Assembly: GCA_963838375.1 (NCBI GenBank)
Contig: CAWIQY010000003.1
Location: forward strand, 496,001-560,000
Reading direction: 5' to 3'
DNA length: 64,000 nt
Source: DVED01 sp963838375
GTDB lineage: Bacteria > Cyanobacteriota > Cyanobacteriia > Cyanobacteriales > Geitlerinemataceae
The first letter of the stretch is position 1. Every line of letters begins with the position of its first letter. Positions 1-9,126 of the stretch are shown here, piece by piece. The notes under the pieces were generated by a model. The model saw nothing but the letters and a program-made list of their open reading frames with translations. It was not told the origin of the DNA and ran no database searches. A program made the position numbers and the translations under genes.

Positions 1-1239
1 CGTTACCAGATTCTCCAACCCCAAAGCTTGGGATCTTTCGGTCAAACTTATATTGCCGAAGACACCCATCTTCCTGGCAATCCGAGATGTATTGTCAAAC
101 AGCTCAAACCGATTTCGATCGAACCCCAGGTTTTGTCAGAAGCTCGACGGCGTTTCGACTCGGAAGCCGTCATTTTGTACGAACTCGGCAGTCACGATCG
201 AATTCCGCGACTGTTCGATCGTTTTGAACAAGATGGGGAGTTTTATCTCGTTTTAGAGTTAATTGAAGGGCATCCACTCAGCCAAGAATTGGTGTCCGGA
301 CAACCCTTGAACGAGTCGGAGACGATCGCTCTTTTAGAAAATATCCTCACACCTTTAGTTTTTGTTCACCAACACAATGTCATTCATCGGGATATCAAAC
401 CGAGCAATTTAATTCGCCGAGAACGAGATGACAAAATTGTCCTCATTGACTTTGGAGCGTTTAAACAAATTGTCGATCCGTTAGAAACCCATAAATTGAC
501 GATCGTGGTTGGAACACCCGAATATATGCCCATCGAACAGTGCCAAGGCAGACCCAAATTCAGTAGCGATATTTACGCCGTGGGGATAATCTGCATTCAA
601 GCTCTGACGGGATGGGATTCTAAACAGCTTGCCCGGTTATTTGAAGACGAAAATGGGGTTGATTGGTGGCATGGCATTGAGGTTAGTTCCGCACTTGTCG
701 ATGTCTTGAATAAAATGGTGCGCCCCAATTACAAAGAACGCTATCCGTCAGCGATTGAAGCCTTACAAGCGGTTCGTCAATTGTCGGAATTGCCCCGTTC
801 GCAGTCCGGTTTTTCCAGCCTTACCCATTCGCTCTCTTCTCAATTGCCTTTGTCACGGTTTCATTTGCGTTTGTGGATGGGAATTGCAGTTGCCTTACTC
901 TTTGGTGTTGGCAGCTTTTTTGGAGTTCGCTCTCGCCTAAGTTCGGGTGCTTCAGAAGTCGTCGATTCTCAGCTATTTTCTTCCACACTTCAAGGTTATA
1001 TCGAGGCTTACGAAATTTCAAACAATGGTAAAACCGTGGAACTTACTGTGATGGGAAATGATAATCGCCAGTATCGACTTGCCATGCAGAGCCAACTTCT
1101 GGATCGAGTTTCCAATGGTTCACCACTTCCGAGCTTAAAAAATAAAACCGTTCATATTACGGGGTTAAAGCCCGATCGAAAGCTCGGATCGAATCTGTTC
1201 GCCATCGATCGACCCGAGCAAATAAAAGTTTTAGATTAA
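1..1239 (+). CDS. Ser/Thr protein kinase, 5' end outside window
   Basis: This is a Hanks-type Ser/Thr kinase whose reading frame is open from base 1, so its start lies upstream. The glycine loop (GSFGQTY), the VKQLKP lysine, the catalytic loop HRDIKPSN, the DFG motif (IDFGAF) and the activation-segment motif GTPEYMPIEQ are all present. One membrane segment follows (about bases 868-930, LRLWMGIAVALLFGVGSFFG), then an extracytoplasmic domain of about 80 residues. That terminal domain is similar to the C-terminus of the next gene, which begins 21 bases later, so the two probably form an operon and work together. By family, the cytoplasmic kinase would phosphorylate unknown targets in response to an external signal. 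The signal is not known; the neighbour suggests a small phosphorus- or anion-type ligand, which is inference. Confidence 0.93.
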   Translation, partial: RYQILQPQSLGSFGQTYIAEDTHLPGNPRCIVKQLKPISIEPQVLSEARRRFDSEAVILYELGSHDRIPRLFDRFEQDGEFYLVLELIEGHPLSQELVSGQPLNESETIALLENILTPLVFVHQHNVIHRDIKPSNLIRRERDDKIVLIDFGAFKQIVDPLETHKLTIVVGTPEYMPIEQCQGRPKFSSDIYAVGIICIQALTGWDSKQLARLFEDENGVDWWHGIEVSSALVDVLNKMVRPNYKERYPSAIEALQAVRQLSELPRSQSGFSSLTHSLSSQLPLSRFHLRLWMGIAVALLFGVGSFFGVRSRLSSGASEVVDSQLFSSTLQGYIEAYEISNNGKTVELTVMGNDNRQYRLAMQSQLLDRVSNGSPLPSLKNKTVHITGLKPDRKLGSNLFAIDRPEQIKVLD

Positions 1240-1260
1240 TCTAAAAAAGCGAACTTTCTT

Positions 1261-2538
1261 ATGAAAATGTATTTCAAGCCACAACCAAAAACCATAACAG
1301 GAAAAATCCCAATAACATCTCGATTGAGTTTCTGTATTAAAAGTTATTTACAACCTATATTGACGGCTACATTGATGGGATATTTGCTAGTTGCTTGTCG
1401 CCAAAATAACCCGGTGAATTCCTCTCAGTCTTCTACACCCTCCTCTGACAAAACTTCTTTAACTTTAGGGGTTGTCACCACACCCTATAATCTGGCAGAA
1501 AACTACACTGCATTAGAAAAGCATCTGGAAGCACAACTCAAAACTCAAACGGGTTCCTCTGTCGATATCACAATTGATCCGATCGAAATTAAAGGAGAAA
1601 ATCCTTTACAACAAGCTCGAAACCGATTGGCAGAAAAAAGATGGGATATTGCCTTCACAACTAGCCCTATTCTTTCTGTCTCTGCGATGAATAATAATTA
1701 CGAATTTGTCGCTCGGATGTTTCCACAAGCGCCGAAATTTGAGTCTTCTCTATTTGTGCTGAATGAAAGTCCTATCGAAGGCATTGACGATTTAACTCCA
1801 GAGAAAACGATCGCCCTGGGAGAACTGAGTAATCCGGCAACTTTCTACATCCCCGTTTACGATTTATATGGAAAAATTCTGAAAGTCGATCGAGGCAATC
1901 CCGATGCTCAATCGATCGTCGAAAAGGTAAAATCAGCACAAGCTGATGTGGGTGCAGCTCCATTTCAAATTGTTTCGAGAGATCCGGGGTTGCGAGTCAT
2001 TCAGCGCAGCCGCAGTATTCCCCTTTCAGGAGTATATTTATCACCCAGTTTATCTAAGTTTGAACGAGATTCGATCGAGAAAACTCTCTTAACTGCCTCA
2101 GAAGATATTCAACAAAAAGCCCAATATGGAGCAGGAGAAGAACCCGATTATCAGTATTTGATTGGGATTACCAATCGAGTTGATACCATTTTGAGCTGTG
2201 TCGATCTCGATCGGCAACCTCTTCAGTTCTTTTGCGCCGACTCGGATAACTTTATCCAAGTTGGGAACAATAACCAGATTGACGATCTTGTTGCTCGAGG
2301 TCAAGTTAATGGATATAAAATTAATGGAGAAAATGTCACTCTGAGTGCGAACGGAGAAGATGGTAAAACCTATCGAATTCTTGTCTCTCGTCCACTTCTC
2401 GATCGCATTCCTAATGCACTTCCTCTGGCTGAACTGCAAGATAAAAGTATCCAACTTCGGAGTGTAGAACCGATGCAAAATGGAGCGACAACCGATGTAA
2501 AAATAGAGAGTCCAGAACAATTAACTGTTTTCAATTAA
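1261..2538 (+). CDS. PhnD-like substrate-binding lipoprotein
   Basis: This is a 425-residue lipoprotein. A hydrophobic signal segment ends in a lipobox (LLVAC, Cys46), so the mature protein should be lipid-anchored. Residues about 65-290 look like the phosphate/phosphonate-binding PhnD/TauT class: a LTLGVVTTPYN opening strand, then RWDIAFTTSPI and later DVGAAPFQIV, the two hinge-region signatures of such periplasmic binding proteins. The last 85 residues form a separate small domain that resembles the end of the preceding kinase (LLDR, PL, L-x-x-K and PEQ-x-x-V in the same order). No ABC permease or ATPase gene lies nearby, so a sensory role with the kinase is more likely than transport. The ligand is unknown. 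Confidence 0.85.
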   Translation: MKMYFKPQPKTITGKIPITSRLSFCIKSYLQPILTATLMGYLLVACRQNNPVNSSQSSTPSSDKTSLTLGVVTTPYNLAENYTALEKHLEAQLKTQTGSSVDITIDPIEIKGENPLQQARNRLAEKRWDIAFTTSPILSVSAMNNNYEFVARMFPQAPKFESSLFVLNESPIEGIDDLTPEKTIALGELSNPATFYIPVYDLYGKILKVDRGNPDAQSIVEKVKSAQADVGAAPFQIVSRDPGLRVIQRSRSIPLSGVYLSPSLSKFERDSIEKTLLTASEDIQQKAQYGAGEEPDYQYLIGITNRVDTILSCVDLDRQPLQFFCADSDNFIQVGNNNQIDDLVARGQVNGYKINGENVTLSANGEDGKTYRILVSRPLLDRIPNALPLAELQDKSIQLRSVEPMQNGATTDVKIESPEQLTVFN

Positions 2539-3088
2539 GCTTAGCTGACCTGCCGATTCATTTGAGATAGATCGCAGATCGATCCAGGTGTCGGCGAATC
2601 GGCTAGACTAGGGAACAATCTCGTAGTGTAGCAGCAGCTCAGCGGACGAGGACAGCGTGACAATGGAACTATCAATATTTTTTGAGGAGAGATCGAGTTC
2701 CCAAGCCCCTTAATGGCTAGATCCCCGAGTTCTTTAGGAAGCTGGGGATCTGTCCTCACAAGCTTGGCAGTTGCTATGGCGGATATCTGCCGTCTCAATA
2801 CTGGCGACGGAACTGCGAGATCGATTCTGAGATCGTTAGGTTAACGTTCGATGGGGTTAACTTTTAAGTTTTATAAACCTCCAGATTGCGCCCAATTTCT
2901 TCCTCTGGGGAACCCTTGCGCCCGATCGCTCGGAATCTATCCAAGCTGCTTGCCAGAAACCCTCTTAACTTCGATCGCCATTCGGTATTACAGTGAAAGT
3001 ACGGTCAAGATTAAGTTAAAACAAGAGTAGAGGAAATCGGTAATTCCCGCCCCGTTTTTCTTGTCGCGTTTGTTTAGCGGGATTGGTT
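2539..3088. other. Intergenic stretch with a MITE-like repeat
   Basis: No convincing gene is seen here. An 85-codon minus-strand open frame exists, but it lacks a plausible ribosome site and protein-like composition. Bases about 2628-2777 hold a MITE-like element described separately. The remainder contains AT-rich sequence before the zinc-ribbon gene, where its promoter should lie. Confidence 0.5.
2628..2777. repeat. MITE-like element, copy A
   Basis: The element is about 150 bases long with imperfect terminal inverted repeats. Its right end (TGTCCTCACAAGCTTGGCAG followed by TTGCTAT) matches the ends of the copies at 14009-14155 and 24673-24793. Its left end (GTAGCAGCAGCTCAGCGGAC) is a degenerate inverse of this. 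No coding capacity is visible. Confidence 0.45.
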
Positions 3089-3460
3089 ATGAACGTTTCC
3101 ACATCCGATCGTTACTCCCTAACTTGCCCGATTTGCCACCATGCTGGCAAAATTCGATCGGGACAGTTCGCCCGTGGACTTTACACCTGCCCTCAATGTC
3201 AAGCACATCTTGTCATCTCTCACAGCGGTCACTACGTTCGCGATCCACTATGCGTACATCAAATCTCCCCCACCCGAGTCCTTCGCCGCCAAAGTAGACC
3301 TTTCGCCCGTATCCTCCGAGACTGCGGTTTGGCGAGAATCGCAGTTGTAGCGGGCACGGTGTTATTAGGTTTGACATGGGTGACGATCGAGGTCGTCAAT
3401 TCTCCTAACCATCCCGTGCGAGAGGTTTGGGAAGACTTGGGCGACCATCGACTTGAATAA
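3089..3460 (+). CDS. Small zinc-ribbon membrane protein
   Basis: This is a 123-residue protein I do not recognise by name. The N-terminus carries two CxxC pairs (TCPICHH and YTCPQCQ) about 20 residues apart, typical of a zinc ribbon. A single hydrophobic segment near the C-terminus (IAVVAGTVLLGLTWVTIEVV) should anchor it in a membrane. The start is placed at the ATG at 3089; a TTG six bases upstream is possible. It stands alone, convergent with the glycosyltransferase gene. No function can be assigned beyond metal binding. Confidence 0.6.
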   Translation: MNVSTSDRYSLTCPICHHAGKIRSGQFARGLYTCPQCQAHLVISHSGHYVRDPLCVHQISPTRVLRRQSRPFARILRDCGLARIAVVAGTVLLGLTWVTIEVVNSPNHPVREVWEDLGDHRLE

Positions 3461-3685
3461 CGAGTGGCGCTTGGGTTAGAGTGAACTAACGACACGCTTT
3501 CCGTCAGGTCAGTGTAAGCTTCCCAATGAATTGGGAATTGCCTAGCTCGCTGTATTTTTCTTTGTTTTCGATAGGATCGAGTACAATCCAAACCCTAACA
3601 ATCGACTCACTTTGAATTCGTCTTAGCACTAATTTGAGTCTAGTTTTACAGTGAGTTTTCTTGCTGTTCGAGGTAAACCATAACG

Positions 3686-5302
3686 TTATCGATCGCGCGT
3701 TACTAGTTGCCAGCCTGCCGCACTGCCGAGGGACTTAACCTCAGGCAACCCCAACTCGTTTAGGGTAGCAGGTTGAACTAATAAATAGGGTGTAGCATCT
3801 TGCCAATGTTCTTGGAGTTGGGAAATTTCAGCAGGAATCACTTGACGATCGCTATAGAAGTTAAGAGACGGACGATTGTAGGGGTGAGAGGTGTAGATGG
3901 GTACAGCCGGGTCGGTATTCATCAAAATCATCTCGGCGACGGGTTTGACCGGATAGTCTTCGTTGAGTTCCCAAATCCAGCTATCGGAGGTGACAAACAG
4001 CAACAACGAAACGTATGTCCCCCACAACAAAACGATCGAAAATTGCGCGTCGGAACGTGTCAATTGCCACCCCGCAATCGTAAAGGCGATCGCAAAAACG
4101 AGTAACGCGGCAAAGATGTTCCCATCGACTGGGGTCGTCCCCCAAGCATAGTAAGCAACAGCACCCCATCCTGCCACCGCCAAGATTCCCATACCTACCC
4201 GCCAAACCACAGGGTAGGGACTGGGCTCATCTAGCGGCATTCCCGTCCAACGTGCATCTTGCCAAACTTCACCCAACCGCCATCCCACCGCCAGAGCAAG
4301 AGCGGGATAAATCGGCAAAACGTACCATGGCAGCTTAGTTCCCATCAGCGAGATAGCCGCCAAATAAAACCCAGTCCACACCAAAATCAACTTAGATGCG
4401 CCCTGGTTGCGGTTTTGCCAGACCAATTTCCCACTCGAGATCCAAAATAGCAACCAGGGCCAAGAATATTTGAGGAGTTCTAAAAGATAGTACCAAGGAG
4501 GACCGGAATTCGCTTCCACCGATGTCCACACTCGTTGTGCTGATTGCCGGATCAGATGGGTTTCGGTAAAGGTTGCCCCGTAGTGCTGCCACTGGGCTAC
4601 ATACCAGGCGAGTGCGGGAAAACTACCCAGCAACACGCCCGACCACAGGTAGAGGGTCGTCAGGAGTCGGGGTGTATCCCAAGCCACAAATAACACAACG
4701 ATCGATCCCAGTAAAACAGCCAGCAATCCTTTGGTCAGACAAAGCAGTCCGAACCCGATGCCGACGCCCAAACTGTAGCGCAAATCTCGACGCGATCGCA
4801 GAGCGCACCACACCAACAAGCAGAAAAAGCACAGCGCCGCCCCATCCAACATAGCAAGTCGTCCGTGACGCACCACCGGGAGGAGGGTGAGATAGATGGC
4901 AGCAGAAAAAATTGCGAATCGGCGCTGGGGAAAGAGTTCTCGGGCGATCGCGTACAATAGAGGAACGCTCGCCGCACTCAGCATAGCTCCCGGCAACCGG
5001 GTCATAGTTTCGTTTACCCCACCCACTCGATAAGCAAGCGCTATTAATCCATGTATCAATGGCGGTTTATTCAGATAGGGAACTCCCGCTAGGGTCGGAT
5101 GGAGCCATGTCAAAGAACCGGGGGGAGAACGCCAGATTTCCCTTGCCACCTGAGCAACCGTCCCTTCGTCCCAATCTCGCAGGGGGAGCGTTCCCAAATC
5201 GACACCGAACAGAACGATCGCTCCGAGCAGCCATCCCAGACACCACAGAACATCGACTCGAGTATCGCGATCTCTTATTTTGAAAGCTTGCCAGTATTTC
5301 AT
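3686..5302 (-). CDS. GT39-type membrane glycosyltransferase (PMT/ArnT-like)
   Basis: This is a 538-residue multi-spanning membrane protein of the dolichyl-phosphate-mannose-protein mannosyltransferase/ArnT superfamily. The N-terminal first periplasmic loop carries the acidic pair seen in GT39/GT83 enzymes (LPLRDWDEGT, about residues 40-49), followed by NKPPL and RLPGA motifs typical of this class. About ten to twelve hydrophobic helices follow, then a soluble C-terminal domain of about 100 residues. Members transfer a sugar from a polyprenyl-phosphate donor to a lipid or protein acceptor outside the cytoplasmic membrane. Donor and acceptor cannot be told from sequence. It has no obvious operon partner. 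Confidence 0.85.
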   Translation of the reverse strand: MKYWQAFKIRDRDTRVDVLWCLGWLLGAIVLFGVDLGTLPLRDWDEGTVAQVAREIWRSPPGSLTWLHPTLAGVPYLNKPPLIHGLIALAYRVGGVNETMTRLPGAMLSAASVPLLYAIARELFPQRRFAIFSAAIYLTLLPVVRHGRLAMLDGAALCFFCLLVWCALRSRRDLRYSLGVGIGFGLLCLTKGLLAVLLGSIVVLFVAWDTPRLLTTLYLWSGVLLGSFPALAWYVAQWQHYGATFTETHLIRQSAQRVWTSVEANSGPPWYYLLELLKYSWPWLLFWISSGKLVWQNRNQGASKLILVWTGFYLAAISLMGTKLPWYVLPIYPALALAVGWRLGEVWQDARWTGMPLDEPSPYPVVWRVGMGILAVAGWGAVAYYAWGTTPVDGNIFAALLVFAIAFTIAGWQLTRSDAQFSIVLLWGTYVSLLLFVTSDSWIWELNEDYPVKPVAEMILMNTDPAVPIYTSHPYNRPSLNFYSDRQVIPAEISQLQEHWQDATPYLLVQPATLNELGLPEVKSLGSAAGWQLVTRDR

Positions 5303-5393
5303 GAGACAATTTGCAACAAACCGAATAAAGTCAAGATTTGGATTTAAACTGGTCTAGGTTATCTTTAGATTTTCGTTGGGAGTCAAGTGCATC

Positions 5394-6863
5394 ATGAATT
5401 TACCTTTTGTTGTGGATATTGCCATCGGCTTAATGTTCACATATTTAACGTTAAGTCTGCTGTCATCGGAAATCCAAGAACTGCTCACGACACTATTACA
5501 ATGGCGAGCGCAGCATCTGAAAAATTCTATCTCTATTTTGCTCTCTAGTGGTCAAATGTCCAGCGATATTCAACAAATCACGGCTCTGACTGAAAGGCTT
5601 TATTCTAACCCTTTTATTAATAGCTTAAATCAAGAAGCTAAAGGAAAACTAGCCCGTGGTTTTCGCAAAGTTGCCCAATCTGTAACATCTAAATATTATG
5701 AGTTACTAGACGCAGAGAATCCATTTAGATTTCAAGATAGCGCTCCTTCCTATATTCCAGCCGAAGCTTTTGCTAATAGTTTAATCACCACTTTTAAATT
5801 GCCTGAAATTGGTCGAGCGATCGCCCACTCTCGATTGGAAGAGTTCAAACAGAAGCAAATCAAGGATATTCTCGGGTCGATCGATGCAGTGGAACTGAGC
5901 GAAGCCTCTAAAAATCTGGCAAAACAAGAACTCGAACTGATGGATGTGGATTGGGATAAAACTATTGTGGACTTCAAAAGCCAGCGGTCGGATTTCCCCC
6001 AAACCATCGATCGTTTCAGTAAAAGACTAGAAAAATATATCAATAATTGCCAGCTTTATATCGAACAATCCGAGCAATACTTAAACGTTTTTATATACAG
6101 AATTCAATCCATTCAAGATGGAATTTACGGCGAATCCGAGCGCCCAGCATTAGCCAAATCTTTAAAGCCCAGTATTAATGAAGTCGTCGATCTGATTTAT
6201 AATAAAGCCCAAGTTTACGATGAGTTCTCTAACGCGGTCAAAGATGCCCAGAGTCCCACCCACGAAGGCGTGCGTCAACTGATCGAAACCTTGCCCGACC
6301 TGCCGACACCCGTAAGAAACAGTTTGGTGGTACTCGGAGAGCGGATCAAAACCCAGAAAGAAACGATCGAAACCGAAATTTTCGAGTTACAAACTCAAAT
6401 CGAAACCTGGTTTGACTCTTCCATGACTCGGGCTTCAGGGGTCTATAAACGCAACGCTCGCGGCATTGCCATCTTGCTAGGTCTCATGCTCGCCGTTTCA
6501 GCCAACGCCGATAGTTTGTACATCGTCAGCAATCTATCGCGCAGCTCCGTCGTCCGCACCGCCATCTCCGAGAATGCCCGACAACTGACCGCCCCCAACA
6601 CCCAGCTCACTCCCCAAGACTTCCGAAATCTCGCCCAGAATATCGAGCAGTCCCGCGTCACCGACTTACCCCTAGGTTGGAACGCCTCGATAGTCTCCGA
6701 CCAAACCCGAGCCGAAGCCGCTTGGGGTATTCGCTACCTCAAACGGATTATCGGTTGGACGGTCAGCGGTATCGCCATTTCCATGGGAGCGAGCTTCTGG
6801 TACGATTTGCTCAATAAAGTCGTCAACGTTCGCAATGCCGGCTCCTCCCTTTCCAAAAAATAG
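5394..6863 (+). CDS. Conserved-looking membrane protein of unknown function
   Basis: This is a 489-residue protein starting at the ATG of MNLPFVVDIAIG; an upstream in-frame TTG at 5376 is less likely. A hydrophobic helix lies at residues 4-26. A long, charged, mostly helical middle region follows, and two more membrane helices lie near the C-terminus (RGIAILLGLMLAVSANA and IIGWTVSGIAISMGASFWY). The order suggests a membrane protein with a large soluble helical domain. I recognise the N-terminal pattern as recurring in bacterial hypothetical proteins, but no function is known to me. The C-terminal third is GC-richer than the rest. Confidence 0.75.
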   Translation: MNLPFVVDIAIGLMFTYLTLSLLSSEIQELLTTLLQWRAQHLKNSISILLSSGQMSSDIQQITALTERLYSNPFINSLNQEAKGKLARGFRKVAQSVTSKYYELLDAENPFRFQDSAPSYIPAEAFANSLITTFKLPEIGRAIAHSRLEEFKQKQIKDILGSIDAVELSEASKNLAKQELELMDVDWDKTIVDFKSQRSDFPQTIDRFSKRLEKYINNCQLYIEQSEQYLNVFIYRIQSIQDGIYGESERPALAKSLKPSINEVVDLIYNKAQVYDEFSNAVKDAQSPTHEGVRQLIETLPDLPTPVRNSLVVLGERIKTQKETIETEIFELQTQIETWFDSSMTRASGVYKRNARGIAILLGLMLAVSANADSLYIVSNLSRSSVVRTAISENARQLTAPNTQLTPQDFRNLAQNIEQSRVTDLPLGWNASIVSDQTRAEAAWGIRYLKRIIGWTVSGIAISMGASFWYDLLNKVVNVRNAGSSLSKK

Positions 6864-7113
6864 GTGGAAACTCAGCCCGACTCGCCCGACTTGGGCGACC
6901 GCTCTAACTCTAAAGTTGTTAAAGATACAGAAAAGACTTTTGAGATAGCGATGAGAGTCACGCTTTCCGATAAGATGAGAAATGCTTGGAGCTGTACCCT
7001 AACTGACTATCGCACAAACCGGGCGAGCCATGGGCGATCGACTGGGTTTGTGCGGATGGAGTTTTCGTCGCACGCTCCCAAATGTCACCACCATTCAACG
7101 AGGATAAAATGCT

Positions 7114-7365
7114 ATGAATTCAGATGAAATCTTGGATAAAGTCAAAAAAATCGTAGTCGATCAACTTGAGGTAGATCCGGAAAATGTCACAGCCGAGGCT
7201 AATTTTGCCAGCGATCTAGGTGCGGATTCTCTGGATACCGTTGAATTGGTGATGGCTCTAGAAGAAGAATTCGAGATCGAAATTCCCGATGAAGCAGCAG
7301 AAGGGATTGCCACCGTCCAGGCAGCAGTGGACTATATCAGTAGCCAATCTGCCTCGGCGGCGTAA
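7114..7365 (+). CDS. acpP: Acyl carrier protein
   Basis: This is an 83-residue acidic protein with the canonical 4'-phosphopantetheine site DLGADSLDTVE (Ser39). It carries growing acyl chains in type II fatty acid synthesis. Length and helix pattern are standard for the family. It sits 111 bases upstream of fabF on the same strand, the usual acpP-fabF order, so the two are probably co-transcribed. The start ATG is preceded by an AGGAT-like ribosome site (GAGGATAAAATGCT). Confidence 0.97.
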   Translation: MNSDEILDKVKKIVVDQLEVDPENVTAEANFASDLGADSLDTVELVMALEEEFEIEIPDEAAEGIATVQAAVDYISSQSASAA

Positions 7366-7476
7366 TTGCACCCCAATCCTCCATGGCGGATTGGCAGCTC
7401 AACTCAGCCCAATAGCGAGATCGTCCCTGTCTACTTGAGATTTTGGGTGTTAACCCCTCCCCCACTGACTGACATC

Positions 7477-8730
7477 ATGACAAACTTGGAACCAAAACGT
7501 GTTGTTGTTACCGGTCTAGGTGCAATTACACCAGTCGGCAATACTCCTGAAGATTTTTGGGCAGGATTGCTGGCTGGGCGCAGCGGGATCGGTCAGATTT
7601 CTTTGTTCGATCCATCTCGTCACGCTTGCAAAATCGCGGGTGAGGTCAAAGATTTTGACCCCCACGACTATATGGATCGCAAAGAGGCAAAACGCATGGC
7701 TCGGTTTGCTCGGTTTGCCGTGGCGGCTAGTCATCAAGCATTAGCCGATGCAAAATTTACCATCGACGATCTCAATGCCGAGCAAGTGGGGATCATTCTC
7801 GGGACGGGTATTGGCGGACTGGATGTGATGGAAGAACAACAAGAAGTCTACTTGACTCGGGGTCCTTCTCGATGCAGTCCTTTTCTAGTACCGATGATGA
7901 TCGCCAATATGGCGGCAGGGTTAACGGCAATTCATACAGGGGCGAAAGGACCGAATTCCTGTTCGGTCACGGCTTGTGCGGCAGGTTCCAACAGTATCGG
8001 CGATGCTTTCCGTTTGATTCAGCGGGGATACGCTCAAGCGATGATTTGCGGTGGAGCGGAAGCCGCCGTGACGCCCTTGTCCTTTGCCGGATTTGCGTCG
8101 ATGAAAGCACTGTCTACCCGCAATGACGATCCCACCCGAGCCAGTCGTCCTTTCGATCGCGATCGAGATGGGTTTGTCATGGGTGAAGGCGCGGGTATTT
8201 TGCTGCTCGAAGAACTCGAACACGCTCTCAGTCGGGGCGCTCGCATCTATGCCGAAATCGTCGGCTATGGCATGACGTGCGATGCCCATCACATTACCGC
8301 ACCCGTTCCCGGAGGTCGGGGGGCAGCGCGAGCCATCCAGCTAGCTCTCAAAGATGCAGGCATCGGGGGTAACGATGTGGATTATATTAACGCCCATGGA
8401 ACCAGCACTCCCGCCAACGACGCGACGGAAACCCTGGCAATTAAAACGGCGTTGGGCGAAGAAAATGCCCGCAAGGTCTCGATTAGCTCGACAAAATCCA
8501 TGACGGGACATTTGCTCGGGGGGTCTGGTGGGATCGAAGCGGTTGCCACGGTACTGGCGCTCGGTCACGATCGGGTTCCGCCCACGATTAATTTAGAAAA
8601 TCCCGATCCCGCTTGCGATCTCGACTATATTGCCAATCAAAGTCGATCGCAAACGGTTAATGTCGCCCTGTCCAACTCCTTTGGATTTGGCGGACATAAC
8701 GTGACGTTAGTCTTTAAGAAGTATGTTTAG
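7477..8730 (+). CDS. fabF: 3-oxoacyl-[acyl-carrier-protein] synthase II
   Basis: This is a 417-residue condensing enzyme that elongates acyl-ACP with malonyl-ACP in fatty acid synthesis. The Cys-His-His triad of KAS II is visible: Cys167 in SVTACAAGSN, a His in INAHGTSTPAND and a His in KSMTGHLLGGSGG. The C-terminus NSFGFGGHNVTLVF is typical. The ATG at 7477 (MTNLEPKRVVVTG) gives the normal N-terminus; the frame is open further upstream, but the family does not extend there. It forms a unit with acpP. Confidence 0.97.
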   Translation: MTNLEPKRVVVTGLGAITPVGNTPEDFWAGLLAGRSGIGQISLFDPSRHACKIAGEVKDFDPHDYMDRKEAKRMARFARFAVAASHQALADAKFTIDDLNAEQVGIILGTGIGGLDVMEEQQEVYLTRGPSRCSPFLVPMMIANMAAGLTAIHTGAKGPNSCSVTACAAGSNSIGDAFRLIQRGYAQAMICGGAEAAVTPLSFAGFASMKALSTRNDDPTRASRPFDRDRDGFVMGEGAGILLLEELEHALSRGARIYAEIVGYGMTCDAHHITAPVPGGRGAARAIQLALKDAGIGGNDVDYINAHGTSTPANDATETLAIKTALGEENARKVSISSTKSMTGHLLGGSGGIEAVATVLALGHDRVPPTINLENPDPACDLDYIANQSRSQTVNVALSNSFGFGGHNVTLVFKKYV

Positions 8731-8809
8731 GATGTTCCCAAAGTTTTGAAACAGTATTTTACAAACTATTCATATTTTCAAGAGGCAAGGGGGAATGGGG
8801 AACCCGATA

Positions 8810-9031
8810 TTAGAACAACCCATCCACAGTCTCCCATTCTCGATTCCCTTCTTGAGTGATGGGGTTGACTTGCCGGATTCGGAAACCCGGTTTGCGGAGA
8901 TTTGGTGAATTTTGAACGATCTTGGCGCACATCAGTCCGTTAATCACGAGTTTTCCTGCTAAATAGATGTCCGCTGCGATCCCCAAAAGCCAAAATCCAG
9001 AAGGGGATCGCTCTTGCCCGTCGCTCCCCAT
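8810..9031 (-). CDS. Possible small protein divergent from tkt
   Basis: This 73-codon minus-strand frame begins at MGSDGQERSPSGFW. The composition looks protein-like: a hydrophobic stretch (LLGIAADIYLAGKLVINGL) and a basic segment (NLRKPGFRIRQVNP). It would be transcribed away from tkt, with its start about 95 bases from that of tkt. I do not recognise the family, and no strong ribosome site decides the start. A conserved short cyanobacterial protein is possible but unproven. Confidence 0.4.
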   Translation of the reverse strand: MGSDGQERSPSGFWLLGIAADIYLAGKLVINGLMCAKIVQNSPNLRKPGFRIRQVNPITQEGNREWETVDGLF

Positions 9032-9126
9032 AGTGGGATGATGATTAAAACTGTTTGGGGTCACTGCATCCCTGGCGCGATCGCCCCAATCCTTGCTCAA
9101 CCGTTGTCAAGAAGATAGAAGAAATT

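Noticed and set aside
2541..2798. 85-codon minus-strand frame
   Set aside because: It overlaps the MITE-like copy A, has an unusual composition rich in Pro, Ser and Arg, and no ribosome site.
6864..7127. 87-codon plus-strand frame before acpP
   Set aside because: It starts right at the previous stop, resembles no family and overlaps the acpP start; it is more likely the acpP leader.
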